30,716 nt of DNA from CAWDPQ01 sp049642465 (GTDB lineage Bacteria; Acidobacteriota; Vicinamibacteria; Vicinamibacterales; 2-12-FULL-66-21): assembly GCA_049642465.1 (NCBI GenBank), contig JBAROV010000254.1, positions 1 through 30,716 of the forward strand, written 5' to 3'. Shown here piece by piece: positions 17,449 through 26,108 of the stretch; position 1 is the stretch's first letter, and each line of letters opens with the position of its first letter. The notes beneath the pieces were generated by a model that saw only the letters and a list, made by a program, of their open reading frames with translations, did no database searches and was not told the DNA's origin. A program made the position numbers and the translations under genes.

Positions 17449-19374
17449 CTACTGAACGACGACGTTGACCGTCGCAGTGCCGAATCGTCCCACCGGGTTG
17501 TATTGGATGACGTTCAGACCTGGAACAAGATACGGCGACAGGTCGACGCTGACGAAGCCGCTCGCAAGCTCCGCCTCGTCGAACACCAGGTCGTAGGTCT
17601 CGTTGATATGGACTCGCAAACCCGCGAGATCCACGGCCCGAATCTGGAGCACGCCGCTCGAGGATGGCGCGACGAATTGCTGACGCAGCGTCGGCGGGCC
17701 CGTTCCAGGCTCGCGGCCGACGTCGATCGGATAGGAACCGATGTCGGCGCCCGTGTAATACGCCTGCAGGATGTCGATGAATCCCTGACCGAACTTTCCG
17801 CGTCCGTGGGCGCCGTACTGGCTCATCCCGAGGTTGTGGCCCCAGCCCCCGCCATGGACCGTCACGAGGCTGACGCTGCCGTCGAGGTTCTTGGTCTGAT
17901 CCAGCGAGCTCGGGTTGTTCAACACGAAATTTGCCGGAAGCGCGGTCGGGGGCAGAGCGGGGTTTGCGTTGCACGCCCGCAGGGCATTCGACGGCGAGGA
18001 TGTCTGGCCGATGACCCGGCGGATGCCTTCCCATCCCCGGACTTCCGCAATCGCGGACGGATTGATCAACGTGATCCGAACGATCGCGGCGCGCTGGGAT
18101 GCGCCCGTGCGCTGCGTGATCGAGACGTCCGTGATCGTTCCCGCGACGGACGTGCCGCTGACCAGTACGGTGTTCGGGTTCGTGCCGGAAATCGTCAGCC
18201 GGCTCCGAATCGCAGCGGGCGTCAGGCTGAAACGCCAGCGGGCGAACGTGTTCCCGGTCCACGCGCAGTCGTCATAGATTTGCGGCACGGGCGGTTGGGT
18301 GCGCCAGAACGCGTCGATACCCGCGGCCGTGGTCAGATCGGGCGCGGGTTCCAGACCATCGTAAATACCCCGCAGATAGGACAGCGGCGAACCTCCCATT
18401 GCAGTCCGGAACGAGAACGCGATCCACTCGTTGTGCTCGCTGTGGCCGCCAAAAGACGAGGAGTACATCGCAGAGATGATCCGGCCGTTGACCGAGGCGA
18501 CAAGGCCCTGAGTATCGGCCGCCGCGCGGACGGCGTTCACGTGTTCAGAGATCACGCCGCGGTACACCTGCGACGAACTGGAGTCGACGATATCGAACGG
18601 AAAGCCGCGGGCAACATAGTTGCCGACGTTGGCGATGGCGTAGCCACGCGCCGCGACCGCCTGCGCCTTGAGCGCCTCGATGGCGAAGCTGGCGATCGAC
18701 TCGTTGGCGACCACACCGGGCACGTAGCTCTCCACCTCGACGATGTTCACGAGGTTCACCCGCTGCGCCAGCGTCGCCGTGCTGCGCGCGACTTCCATGG
18801 CGCCGCGATACAGCGGCACCTTCGTGCCGCTGAAGATCCGCCGGATGTGCTCGACTCGAAACAGGTTGTCCCGGCTGCTCGGGCGGAAGAACACAGGACC
18901 GTCAAACGATCCCAGGTGCACACCATCCTGCGCCACGAGGAACGCGGTTCCATCGTGCTGCACTTCGATGAGGGACCCGGCCGTCATGATCGTGATCGCC
19001 TTGCCGGTCGATCGGTCGATCACCTTCACGTCGCCGTCTGTGTTCGTCAATTGCACGAGCGGGTGATGCAATGACGCGAACTCCGTGGCCACCGCACCAG
19101 TCGACGTGAACGTGGTCGCATAGAGCCCAACCCGCAGGACCGCGATCGCGGTGGTGGGATTGCCCAGGACCACGGGGCCGAGTTCCGGCCTCGCGCCGGA
19201 CGCATGGGACTCGCCGTTCTCCGCCCGCGATCGAATGAACTCCTCTTCGAGTTGTTCGTGCTCCGACTGAGCCTGGCCGGGAGGTTGCGCCGGAATGGGC
19301 GAGGGCGGTTCTTGTGTGAAGGCGGCAGAGCCGATGGTCATGAGAAGAGCGGTGACTGAAGCGATCTGCCGCAC
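17449..19374 (-). CDS. SpoIID/LytB-domain secreted protein
   Basis: 641-aa exported protein. The start is a GTG at 19374 with a strong GAGGAGG site just ahead; it opens a signal peptide (1-20). Residues about 75-160 are a beta-rich N-terminal region. The SpoIID domain spans about 185-460, with YRGAMEV, NIVEVESYVPGVVANES, EALKAQAVAARGYA, the QVYRG element and the SSSFGGHSE motif. Glu225 is in the position of the catalytic Glu of SpoIID, a lytic transglycosylase acting on denuded glycan. The C-terminal 130 residues are an extra beta domain. SpoIID relatives in non-sporulating Gram-negatives act in cell-wall remodelling, which is the likely role. Confidence 0.88.
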   Translation of the reverse strand: MRQIASVTALLMTIGSAAFTQEPPSPIPAQPPGQAQSEHEQLEEEFIRSRAENGESHASGARPELGPVVLGNPTTAIAVLRVGLYATTFTSTGAVATEFASLHHPLVQLTNTDGDVKVIDRSTGKAITIMTAGSLIEVQHDGTAFLVAQDGVHLGSFDGPVFFRPSSRDNLFRVEHIRRIFSGTKVPLYRGAMEVARSTATLAQRVNLVNIVEVESYVPGVVANESIASFAIEALKAQAVAARGYAIANVGNYVARGFPFDIVDSSSSQVYRGVISEHVNAVRAAADTQGLVASVNGRIISAMYSSSFGGHSEHNEWIAFSFRTAMGGSPLSYLRGIYDGLEPAPDLTTAAGIDAFWRTQPPVPQIYDDCAWTGNTFARWRFSLTPAAIRSRLTISGTNPNTVLVSGTSVAGTITDVSITQRTGASQRAAIVRITLINPSAIAEVRGWEGIRRVIGQTSSPSNALRACNANPALPPTALPANFVLNNPSSLDQTKNLDGSVSLVTVHGGGWGHNLGMSQYGAHGRGKFGQGFIDILQAYYTGADIGSYPIDVGREPGTGPPTLRQQFVAPSSSGVLQIRAVDLAGLRVHINETYDLVFDEAELASGFVSVDLSPYLVPGLNVIQYNPVGRFGTATVNVVVQ

Positions 19375-19745
19375 GAAGCCTCCTCTGTCGCTCGGGATCC
19401 CGGAAAGCCGGCCGAGAGACGGAGAGGATACTTCAAAGAGGGGTCATCTGCGTGCCAGCACGTAACGCTATCCTCGTTTGACGGGTTCGCCGGAACCGCG
19501 CGGCGGCGGCAATGGTCAGTGCTGTAGCGTTGCCGCACAGACGCACGCGTGCGCTGTTCGCAGCATCATCGGCCCTGATAGCAACATCAGCATCAGCACG
19601 CAGCGAGGGGCAATGCGTCGTACCATGTTCATCTTTCGAAGAAGCGGGACAACTCGCCAACCGGGTGATCGCGGACTGTTGGGCACCGCTGAAACCGCCG
19701 CCAGTCGCGAAGGCAGCCTGTCTCGTCCGTAGCTCGCTCGAGTTC
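19375..19745. other. Gene-free stretch, possible remnant of a small secreted protein
   Basis: 371 nt between the SpoIID gene start and the end of the AlkZ-related gene. It should hold the SpoIID promoter, but no clear boxes were found. On the minus strand 19516-19626 encodes a 36-aa peptide with a signal-like hydrophobic core ending in HACVCAATLQH. This may be a leftover of a secreted Cys-rich protein or chance; no good ribosome site precedes it. Confidence 0.3.
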
Positions 19746-20606
19746 TCACGCGAGCGGAGGGCGGAGCCGATACACTCCGGTTGCCAGCATGGTGGCGCAG
19801 CCTTCGGCCACCAGCGCGCGGTTGCCCCGGCCGGCTTCCGGCCGGGACAAGCCCGTGACTCGGGCGAGCTCACCGCGAACGGTCATGCCAGCGCCGGTGA
19901 GAAAGCACCGCGCGATCTCGCGGATCGCGACCTGGCGATTGACACGGCGCCGGAGCGCGGCGGGGAATCGGCCGACTGCAAGCGTCCAGATGTAAGTGAA
20001 CTTTGGCTGATAAAACACCGCGCTCGGGACGACGATCATCGCGGCCTGCACTTCGTCCATGGCGCGCGCGAAGCAGCCGCGATCCTTCACACCGGACTCG
20101 TTGCGCAGATCGGCCGTGCTCATCTCCCATTCCCTGCGGAGCACTCTCAGGATCGCCTGCGCGCTGCGGCTGAGGCGGCGCGCTTCCTCCGCGCGGCGGA
20201 TACCCCAGACGGCGTGAAAGTATGCAATCATGCGCGGCGCAAGGAACATCGCCTTGCCCCTCCCCAGTTTCGCGTAGTAAACCTCACCGCGCCGGACGAG
20301 CTCGTCCTTCAGGGTCCAGGTCAGCGACGCTTCTTCATCCTTCTGTACATTGCGTGGCATCACGGCGTCGCGCCGCCCGCACACCGCGATGTAGAGGGAG
20401 GGACCGGGCCGCCTCGAATCGGTCATGCAGGCCGCGAACCCAACCTGATCGATGAAGCGCTCCGCCTCGAAGGCGCTCTCCACCTGGCGTACTCCTTCCC
20501 GGCGCCACCGTACGTCGCGGTACTCTTCGATGTCAGGCGGGATGTCTGGCTGGCGTGTCGATCTGGATGGACGAACCTCGTCGCGCTCGAAGGTCACCGC
20601 GGTCAT
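19746..20606 (-). CDS. Conserved protein, possibly AlkZ-related winged-helix family
   Basis: 286-aa cytoplasmic protein. Recognisable blocks are PSLYIAVCGRRDAVMPRNV, SLTWTLKDELVRRGEVYYAK and AMFLAPRMIAYF, then a helical part (LSRSAQAILRVLRREWEMS) that looks like a winged-helix DNA-binding module. From memory this block order belongs to proteins labelled AlkZ-related, relatives of the DNA glycosylase YcaQ/AlkZ that unhooks interstrand crosslinks. A catalytic QxQ or QxD pair was not identified, so enzyme activity is not claimed. The ATG at 20606 is a guess; the frame is open to 20777 and no ribosome site decides the matter. Confidence 0.62.
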   Translation of the reverse strand: MTAVTFERDEVRPSRSTRQPDIPPDIEEYRDVRWRREGVRQVESAFEAERFIDQVGFAACMTDSRRPGPSLYIAVCGRRDAVMPRNVQKDEEASLTWTLKDELVRRGEVYYAKLGRGKAMFLAPRMIAYFHAVWGIRRAEEARRLSRSAQAILRVLRREWEMSTADLRNESGVKDRGCFARAMDEVQAAMIVVPSAVFYQPKFTYIWTLAVGRFPAALRRRVNRQVAIREIARCFLTGAGMTVRGELARVTGLSRPEAGRGNRALVAEGCATMLATGVYRLRPPLA

Positions 20607-20943
20607 ACTATCAATCTGACGCTCGTTCCACGGTGCGAGCGAGCGGAAGCGCGCTGGCGAAGCGGCGCGCACAGACAACGACCTCGTGAAAGGTTCAGCG
20701 GGGCGGTTGGGTCGAAGGCGCGTCTGTCGAACGCGAGGGCGGCGATTCAGGGAAGCGGTGCACTTCGAGAAGGCCACGACCCCGCCCGCGCAGCAGAGCG
20801 GATTCGGATCGGTCGCTTCGTATTACGAGTTGCAGCGAATGAAGCAGTAAGCTTCGCCCTCGGATGAGGACCGCGTCAGTTCGATCGATTAGACACCGAA
20901 TTCAGAGGACAAGCCTGGGCGTCTTCAACCGGAGCCGCTGCGA
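20607..20943. other. Intergenic stretch without a convincing gene
   Basis: 337 nt between the AlkZ-related gene and the end of the broken outer-membrane gene. Part of it may be the N-terminus of the AlkZ-related gene if an upstream start is used. The translation there is Arg/Pro-rich and looks non-coding. No promoter or terminator could be assigned. Confidence 0.4.
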
Positions 20944-22197
20944 TCATTGCCAGGTCGTGCAGACCTCCTGCGCGGCGGACGCACTCGCAGTTGACGTCGG
21001 CTCACGCCTCGGCGTCGCCGGGGTGAGGGGCGGGGTTGCGGCCGCGGCGCGGCCTCCGAGCCGGATCGAGTAACTGGTCAGGAAGACGTGCCGCGGGAAC
21101 GTCGCATCGCCGGGGCTGCCCGTGATCGGATTCACATGGCGCTTGTAGTAGTACGCCAGCGGGACGTTGAACGAGACGGTGTGATGTCCGCGCGAATAGC
21201 TGACACCGGGCTCGATGAAGCGAGACGTCCCGGGACGCCGGAAACCGTGACTCTCACCGAACAGGTCGTAGCGCCTCAGACCCTCCGTCCGCCAGGCCAA
21301 CGAGGCGCTGAAGCCTTGCCACAGGGAGACGCTTGCGCCGAACCGCGCGAGGTACTGATCGGGAATCGAGTTCTCCCCCGTGCGCGCCAACGCGTTCGGA
21401 GTGCCCGGCGCAGGCGCCACGCCAAGAATGGCGCCGATTGAGGGCGTGCCGTTCGTGTCCTGCGGGTTCGCGAGATAGCTGCCGGACGCGAACACGAATG
21501 CCCGCTTGACGCGCCAGAACGCCTGCGTCTCCATGATCAGTCCCCATCCGCCGTCGCCGGGCTGCACGGACTGGTCGACGTACTGGCTTTCACGGCGCTC
21601 CACGAAATTCGGAATGGTGTTGCCCAGAATGCCCTGGACGGCACCCCGCACGATGAGGAACTCGTCCTGGTAGCCTTCATTTCCCGTCGGAAACTTGAGC
21701 CCGCCGCCGGCGGACACATTCCAGTCCGGATGTGTGTCCGGTTTGAAAATCCATGCACGCCCGGTCGCACTGATGTCGCCGATGCCGCGTCCCCACTGCG
21801 GTTCCTCGATGCGGGGTCCTGGTAACGGCGAGGCAGGGCTGCGGAACGCCCACGCGGAATACACGAACGGCAGCCCCACGGAGACGCTCACGCGTGGCGT
21901 GAGCACCCGAGTGAGCCCGACGTCGAACAGGTTCTGGCGGTTGGTGATGTAGTTCTGGCGCTCCTGGCGTTCGTGCTGCTCGGCCGTGCCGTTGTAATGA
22001 TCGTTCGACACCAGGTTGCGCGACGACAGATTGAGCTGCCAGTCACCCGCGGTCGCATACGGAGAAGCATTCGCGCCAAACACGGGCGCGTTGTTTCTGA
22101 TGAGCACTCAACCCTGCGCCCAGGCGCTGGGCGCGAAGGTGTGCAGTAAAGCGACAGTTGCGAGGACGTAGATTGGAATGCGCAGCCCGGGCGACAT
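20944..22197 (-). pseudogene. Outer-membrane beta-barrel protein interrupted by an in-frame TGA after the signal peptide
   Basis: The ATG at 22197 encodes a signal peptide (MSPGLRIPIYVLATVALLH... APSAWAQG). It is followed at once by TGA (22108-22110) and then, in the same frame, by 387 residues of mature protein from VLIRNNAPVFG onward. The mature part has repeated amphipathic strands (NLSSRNLVSNDHYNG, VSVSVGLPFVYSAW, FSASLAWRTEGLRRYD, FLTSYSIRLGG), typical of a transporter or MetA-pathway-like barrel. The barrel cannot reach the outer membrane without the signal peptide, so the gene is either inactivated by one point mutation (TGG to TGA would fit), mis-sequenced, or read through. A GTG at 22107 overlapping the stop could permit reinitiation, but without export. 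Family assignment is only 'outer-membrane barrel'. Confidence 0.75.
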
Positions 22198-22487
22198 GGC
22201 CGTGCAGTCTACGCACAACTGCACTCGCCGCCAATAATGCGAACACACTAGCGAGCCACGGTCGCTTCCCTCTTTCGACAGCCGCTCCCGTACCCTCAAT
22301 GCGGCTCTTCAGCGCGGGAACGGGTCGCAGCCAAAGTTTCGAGCCGAAACTTTTGCTCCGCTTTCCGGAACTCCGGCACGATTGTGGCAGCGCGCGAGGC
22401 CACCATGCCGGATGCTGTCTCTTGCACCGTCAAATGTCCGTCCAGAAGTGAACAGCGGGGGCGACGGGAACCGCGTATGCTTCCGTC

Positions 22488-22691
22488 ATGGGATCCGCTC
22501 ACATAAGCGCGCCGCCCTGCCCTCAATGCCGCGGTACGACACTGCGGAACACGCGACCCAGCCGATCGGGCTGTTATCGCATTTGTACGGGCTGCAATCA
22601 CATGTGGCACGTGACAGCGGAGGCGCTGCGCGCAGAAAGGGCACCCCTTCCTTCTCGTCGCCGCAACGCCTCTGGTATTCCAACAGGTTAA
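22488..22691 (+). CDS. Small zinc-ribbon protein, copy 1
   Basis: 67-aa protein with a CPQC pair (11-14) and a CTGC pair (33-36) followed by NHMWHVT, forming a four-Cys zinc ribbon like those of transcription-factor-S/TFIIB-type proteins. The C-terminus is Arg/Pro-rich. It is about 79% identical to the second copy at 28466-28669, with all Cys and the ribbon core conserved. That conservation supports real translation although no clear ribosome site precedes the ATG. It is followed after 97 nt by the cold-shock gene, and the pairing is kept in both copies. Nucleic-acid binding is inferred. Confidence 0.72.
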   Translation: MGSAHISAPPCPQCRGTTLRNTRPSRSGCYRICTGCNHMWHVTAEALRAERAPLPSRRRNASGIPTG

Positions 22692-22788
22692 GCCGTACGC
22701 CGGCCCACGCGTTCACCGGTCGGTGGATCTAACAAAGAGGGGACGAGCAAGGACAGACCCGCGAAATACGATCCCGCGAGGTGTGACG

Positions 22789-22992
22789 ATGACGGGAAAA
22801 ATTCGAACGTTACGAGTCGACAAGGGATTTGGGTTCATCAAGGGCGATGGAGGAAGCGAATACTTTTTCCACAAGAGTGCGGTGTATGGCGAGGGTCTCG
22901 AGGATCTGCGTGAGGGTGACAGCGTCGAGTTCGACGTTGGCCAAGGACCAAAAGGCCCACGTGCGGAGAACGTGCGGCGCACGTCTACCTGA
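22789..22992 (+). CDS. Cold-shock domain protein, copy 1
   Basis: 67-aa CspA-type protein, a single OB-fold that binds single-stranded nucleic acid and acts as an RNA chaperone. RNP1 is KGFGFI (12-17); the RNP2 region is YFFHKSAV (25-32). The remainder (GLEDLREGDSVEFDVGQGPKGPRAENV) is the standard C-terminal half. The ATG at 22789 has GAGG 7 nt ahead. It differs from copy 2 (28199-28402) by only two residues (Ser to Asn, Lys to Arg). It is preceded by the zinc-ribbon gene and followed by an amidohydrolase gene 44 nt downstream. Confidence 0.95.
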   Translation: MTGKIRTLRVDKGFGFIKGDGGSEYFFHKSAVYGEGLEDLREGDSVEFDVGQGPKGPRAENVRRTST

Positions 22993-23036
22993 AGGACCGA
23001 CGCGCGTTGGCGATCTGGATGGTCCGCGAATTCGAA

Positions 23037-24398
23037 ATGGTGAATCTGACAGCAGCTCGGTTAGGTTCTGTCGCGGTGTTCGCGCTGTCGCTCGCTCTCA
23101 ACGGCGGGCCGGAGGCGGCTCAGTCTCCGTCTGGTAGGCAGTCGCTCCCTGGAACGTCGGCGGCTTCAGTCGCCATCATTAACGTGACAGTGATCGACGT
23201 GCTGAGCGGCGCGAAGGAGGCCCCCGTCACGGTCGTGACAAAGGGTGGCGAGATCGCCGCAGTCGGTCGAGGAGTTCCCGTTCCGCGTGGAGCCGTGCGC
23301 GTCGACGGCGCCGGCAAGTTCCTCATTCCCGGGCTCTGGGACATGCACTCGCACAATCAGGCTTCGGGTGCCGAGTCGCTGGACCTCTACCTGGCCCATG
23401 GCGTGGTTGGCACGCGCGACATGGGCTCGGATCTCGACTTCATCCTGCCGCTGCGCGATCGCATCCACCGCGGCGAGGCCACCGGACCCGAGATTGTCGC
23501 GGCAGGTCCGATGCTGGACAATGCTCCGGCCGATTGGCCATTCCGGCGCAGGGTCACGAACGCGCAGGAAGCCCGCGAGGCGGTCAGAGATCTCAAACGG
23601 CGCGGCGTGGACTTCATCAAGGTGCACAACAACACCCCGCGCGAAGTGTTCTTCGCGATTGCGGAGGAGGCGCCGAAGCTCGGATTGCCGTTTGCCGGGC
23701 ACATTCCATTCGCCGTGACGATCGCCGAAGGCGCCGCATCCGGCATGCGCAGCATCGAGCACTTCTCGGAGTCGCGCGTCTTCCGTGAATGCGCGGGTAC
23801 GCCGCAGCCCTACGACGCGAGTCGCTGCCAGCCATTGTTCGACGAGCTCGCCAAGAGAGGCATCTGGCAGACCCCGACGCTGGCCTTCTTTCGCGCGCTG
23901 CCCGACGTGTTCTCCGGCAAGCCGATGCCCCACGCTGACTACGCCACCGACAGCCTGCTCGAACTGACGCGCAAGAACATCGAAGTCTCGAAGCTGGATG
24001 AACGGGCGTTGGCCCTGATTCGATCGTTGAGCCGCACCAGCCTCACTGTCGTACGGGACATGCTGCCCCGCGGCGGCAACGCGTTCCTGGCTGGCTGTGA
24101 CGGCAGTGTGCCCGGCTTCTGCCTGCACGACGAAATGCAGACGCTGACCGAAGCAGGTCTGTCGCCGCTGCAGGCCATTCAGGCGGCCACGATCAATCCG
24201 GCCAGACTGCTCGGACGCGAAGCAACGCAGGGCTCCATCGCCAAGGGCAAACGCGCCGATCTGGTCCTGCTGGAAGCCGATCCGACCGCGGATATCCTCA
24301 ACTCGCGCCGGATCGCGGCCGTCGTGGTGCGCGGCCGTCTCCTATCGAAGGCGGATATCGATCGCACGATGGCGATGCGCCGGCGCGCGAGCCGATAA
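23037..24398 (+). CDS. Secreted metal-dependent amidohydrolase
   Basis: 453-aa protein of the amidohydrolase superfamily (imidazolonepropionase/prolidase-like branch). The ATG at 23037 was chosen because it begins a signal peptide (cleavage near residue 26); in-frame ATG 23019 and TTG 23007 are alternatives and none has a good ribosome site. Metal ligands are visible: His104 and His106 (DMHSHN), a probable carboxylated Lys195 in DFIKVHNN, His222, His242 (SIEHFSE), and Asp355 (GCDGS). The C-terminal TINPARLLG...GSIAKGKRADLVLL is the usual end that completes the beta-sandwich domain. It would hydrolyse amide or peptide bonds in the periplasm; the substrate is unknown. Confidence 0.9.
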   Translation: MVNLTAARLGSVAVFALSLALNGGPEAAQSPSGRQSLPGTSAASVAIINVTVIDVLSGAKEAPVTVVTKGGEIAAVGRGVPVPRGAVRVDGAGKFLIPGLWDMHSHNQASGAESLDLYLAHGVVGTRDMGSDLDFILPLRDRIHRGEATGPEIVAAGPMLDNAPADWPFRRRVTNAQEAREAVRDLKRRGVDFIKVHNNTPREVFFAIAEEAPKLGLPFAGHIPFAVTIAEGAASGMRSIEHFSESRVFRECAGTPQPYDASRCQPLFDELAKRGIWQTPTLAFFRALPDVFSGKPMPHADYATDSLLELTRKNIEVSKLDERALALIRSLSRTSLTVVRDMLPRGGNAFLAGCDGSVPGFCLHDEMQTLTEAGLSPLQAIQAATINPARLLGREATQGSIAKGKRADLVLLEADPTADILNSRRIAAVVVRGRLLSKADIDRTMAMRRRASR

Positions 24399-24502
24399 GC
24401 CAGGCCGCCGAAGGCTGCGCGGCACCTCGTGGTGCGATGGCAGGTCTGATCGGCCGAACGCGTGTGGCACCCGCACGGACGGCTTATTCGGGCTCTCCTC
24501 TA

Positions 24503-25186
24503 TCAGAATCCCCACATCACCCGAACACCCGAATACAACTGCGCGTAGAGACCATCGCCATAGATCCCGTCGGAAGTGAAGTAAAAGCCCACGCGCAACT
24601 CGGGAGCGACCGACCACCGCCGACCGAGCGTGATCGGCAGCAGGAACCCGCCGGTGGGACCGCCTGCCTGTGTGGTGCCCGTCTCATCCTGCAAGAGCGG
24701 GTCATCCGGAGGCAGGTTCACCGGTCGGTCGATGCCGATCGTCCGCTTCCTCCGGAACCGGCGTTCAGAAAGCCCCATCGAGGCAGCAAACGCGACGCGG
24801 CCGAACGGGCGCGAGTTCCAGATCGCCAGCACGGCGTAACCCACGCTGGCGCGATCCTGAAGGGTATCGACGCCGAAGTGCCCAAGGCGGCCGTGCGGCT
24901 CGCCTTCCGCGAACCCGCGGTCCAGATGGAACTCCATCGACTAGGCATCGGAGAATCGCCATCCGACAAGCCCTCCAGCCGCAGGGAACGTCCGGAGATC
25001 CATCGACCCGCGCTCCGCCGAATCTGCAGCGGCGGTCCCGCCAACGTAGAACCCAGACTGGGCCGCTGCCGGATCGCACAACAGGACGAGACTCAGGAGC
25101 GGGAGGAGTCCTGTGATTGTCCGAAGTCGGGTGACAGTCTCACCTAAACCCCGAGCGCCACAACGCGAAAGAGCAATTCTCAACAT
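24503..25186 (-). pseudogene. Outer-membrane barrel-like protein interrupted by an in-frame TAG
   Basis: The ATG at 25186, with a GAGGG element close upstream, begins an exported protein with a hydrophobic core (GLLPLLSLVLLC) and cleavage near DPAAAQ. After 81 residues, at VGWRFSDA, a TAG stop (24941-24943) interrupts the frame. The same frame continues as SMEFHLDRGF and runs to an aromatic-ended strand GVRVMWGF at 24503, typical of an outer-membrane barrel C-terminus. Restoring the stop to Trp (TGG) gives a smooth strand, as expected in a beta-barrel of about 227 residues. It is probably a nonsense-mutated gene or a sequencing error. No second copy is present here. Confidence 0.78.
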
Positions 25187-25444
25187 CAGCCCTCACGCCC
25201 TGAAAGGCGTCATATGAAAGCAACAGAGCTCACCATGGAACTTCGAACTTCGAGCCGGTCCTCCTGGGCGTGCCAGTCCAGGTGCCTCGTCGCGCCCTCT
25301 TCAGCAGGCGTCTCTCAAAACTCGGAGATACGGAGTTGCTAGAGACGGCGATTTCAAACGGCTCCTCACAGCATGAAGCGGGGATGACAAGGAGCCGCGC
25401 TCTGCTTATACTGCTCTGAGTTCCCCGCCCAGCAAGGACTCCTC

Positions 25445-26041
25445 GTGATCACAATCTGGCAATCCGTTGTACTTGGAATCGTCCTTTGTGTCTCGAGTGC
25501 CGGCACGCTCGCGCAAGATCGAGATAAAGACTACGAGGCCCTCGTGAAGGTCCTCGCCGCGGGCGATCCGAACGTGGAAGCGCTCGCGATGCACCGTCTG
25601 ACTGTCCGAAACGTCCGACAACTGTTCGCCGTGGACCGCGAGCTGCTCGAGCTCAGGAAGATGATCCCTGACCTGGACACGCGCGTCGCCGAGCAGCGCA
25701 GGCGCTTCGACCCTCAAGGTCGCACGGGGAGCGCCGCCGTCGACGGCGACGCGAAGGCGTACGAGGCCATTCCGGAGATTGCACAGATCCTCCAGAGACA
25801 GAAAATGAGCGGCCGCGAGTACTGGCTCACGAAAATGCAAGCGGCGGTCGCCGCGCTGTGGGACGAGGCTCTGACGCCCGAGGCTCTCCAGACCGACGCG
25901 GGCCGCGAATTCGCGAAAGACATGATGAGTCCGGCGCTGAAGTTCTGGAAATCGATGGCGCCCGGCCTCAAGGCCGAAGCAGACGAATGGAAGAAAGCAC
26001 AGGGACTCGCCGGTCGAGGCCGCGATGGCATCATGCGATGA
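25445..26041 (+). CDS. Secreted helical protein of unknown function
   Basis: 198-aa exported protein. The GTG at 25445 has an AAGGA site upstream and begins a signal peptide (1-23, TLAQ). The mature part is strongly charged and predicted helical (DRELLELRKMIPDLDTRVAEQRRRF, EYWLTKMQAAVAALWDEAL), with no cysteines and no recognised motif. It is alone on the plus strand between two minus-strand genes. No family was recognised; the start and codon use look like those of a real gene. Confidence 0.68.
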   Translation: MITIWQSVVLGIVLCVSSAGTLAQDRDKDYEALVKVLAAGDPNVEALAMHRLTVRNVRQLFAVDRELLELRKMIPDLDTRVAEQRRRFDPQGRTGSAAVDGDAKAYEAIPEIAQILQRQKMSGREYWLTKMQAAVAALWDEALTPEALQTDAGREFAKDMMSPALKFWKSMAPGLKAEADEWKKAQGLAGRGRDGIMR

Positions 26042-26108
26042 CGCGCCGAAAGGCGCAGATCTCCAGCCGGACTCCACTCGACGTCGTGTGACATTTCCGT
26101 CCGTTGAC

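Larger units (their letters stand above)
22408..22992 (+). repeat. Inverted duplication, copy 1 (zinc-ribbon plus cold-shock gene pair)
   Basis: This 585-nt unit is repeated in inverted orientation at 28199-28750. It includes about 80 nt of conserved leader, the zinc-ribbon gene, a spacer and the cold-shock gene. Copy 1 has roughly 40 extra nt in the spacer (from about 22730). Similarity ends abruptly just after the cold-shock stop codon. The intervening 5.2 kb is therefore bracketed by long inverted repeats. Confidence 0.88.

Noticed and set aside
17383..19074. 563-codon plus-strand frame opposite the SpoIID gene
   Set aside because: Arg/Asp/Val-rich antisense shadow typical of high-GC DNA.
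19512..20867. 451-codon plus-strand frame opposite the AlkZ-related gene
   Set aside because: No motif or ribosome site, and the minus-strand product has recognisable conserved blocks.
23166..24128. 320-codon minus-strand frame opposite the amidohydrolase
   Set aside because: Shadow of a gene with all metal ligands on the plus strand.
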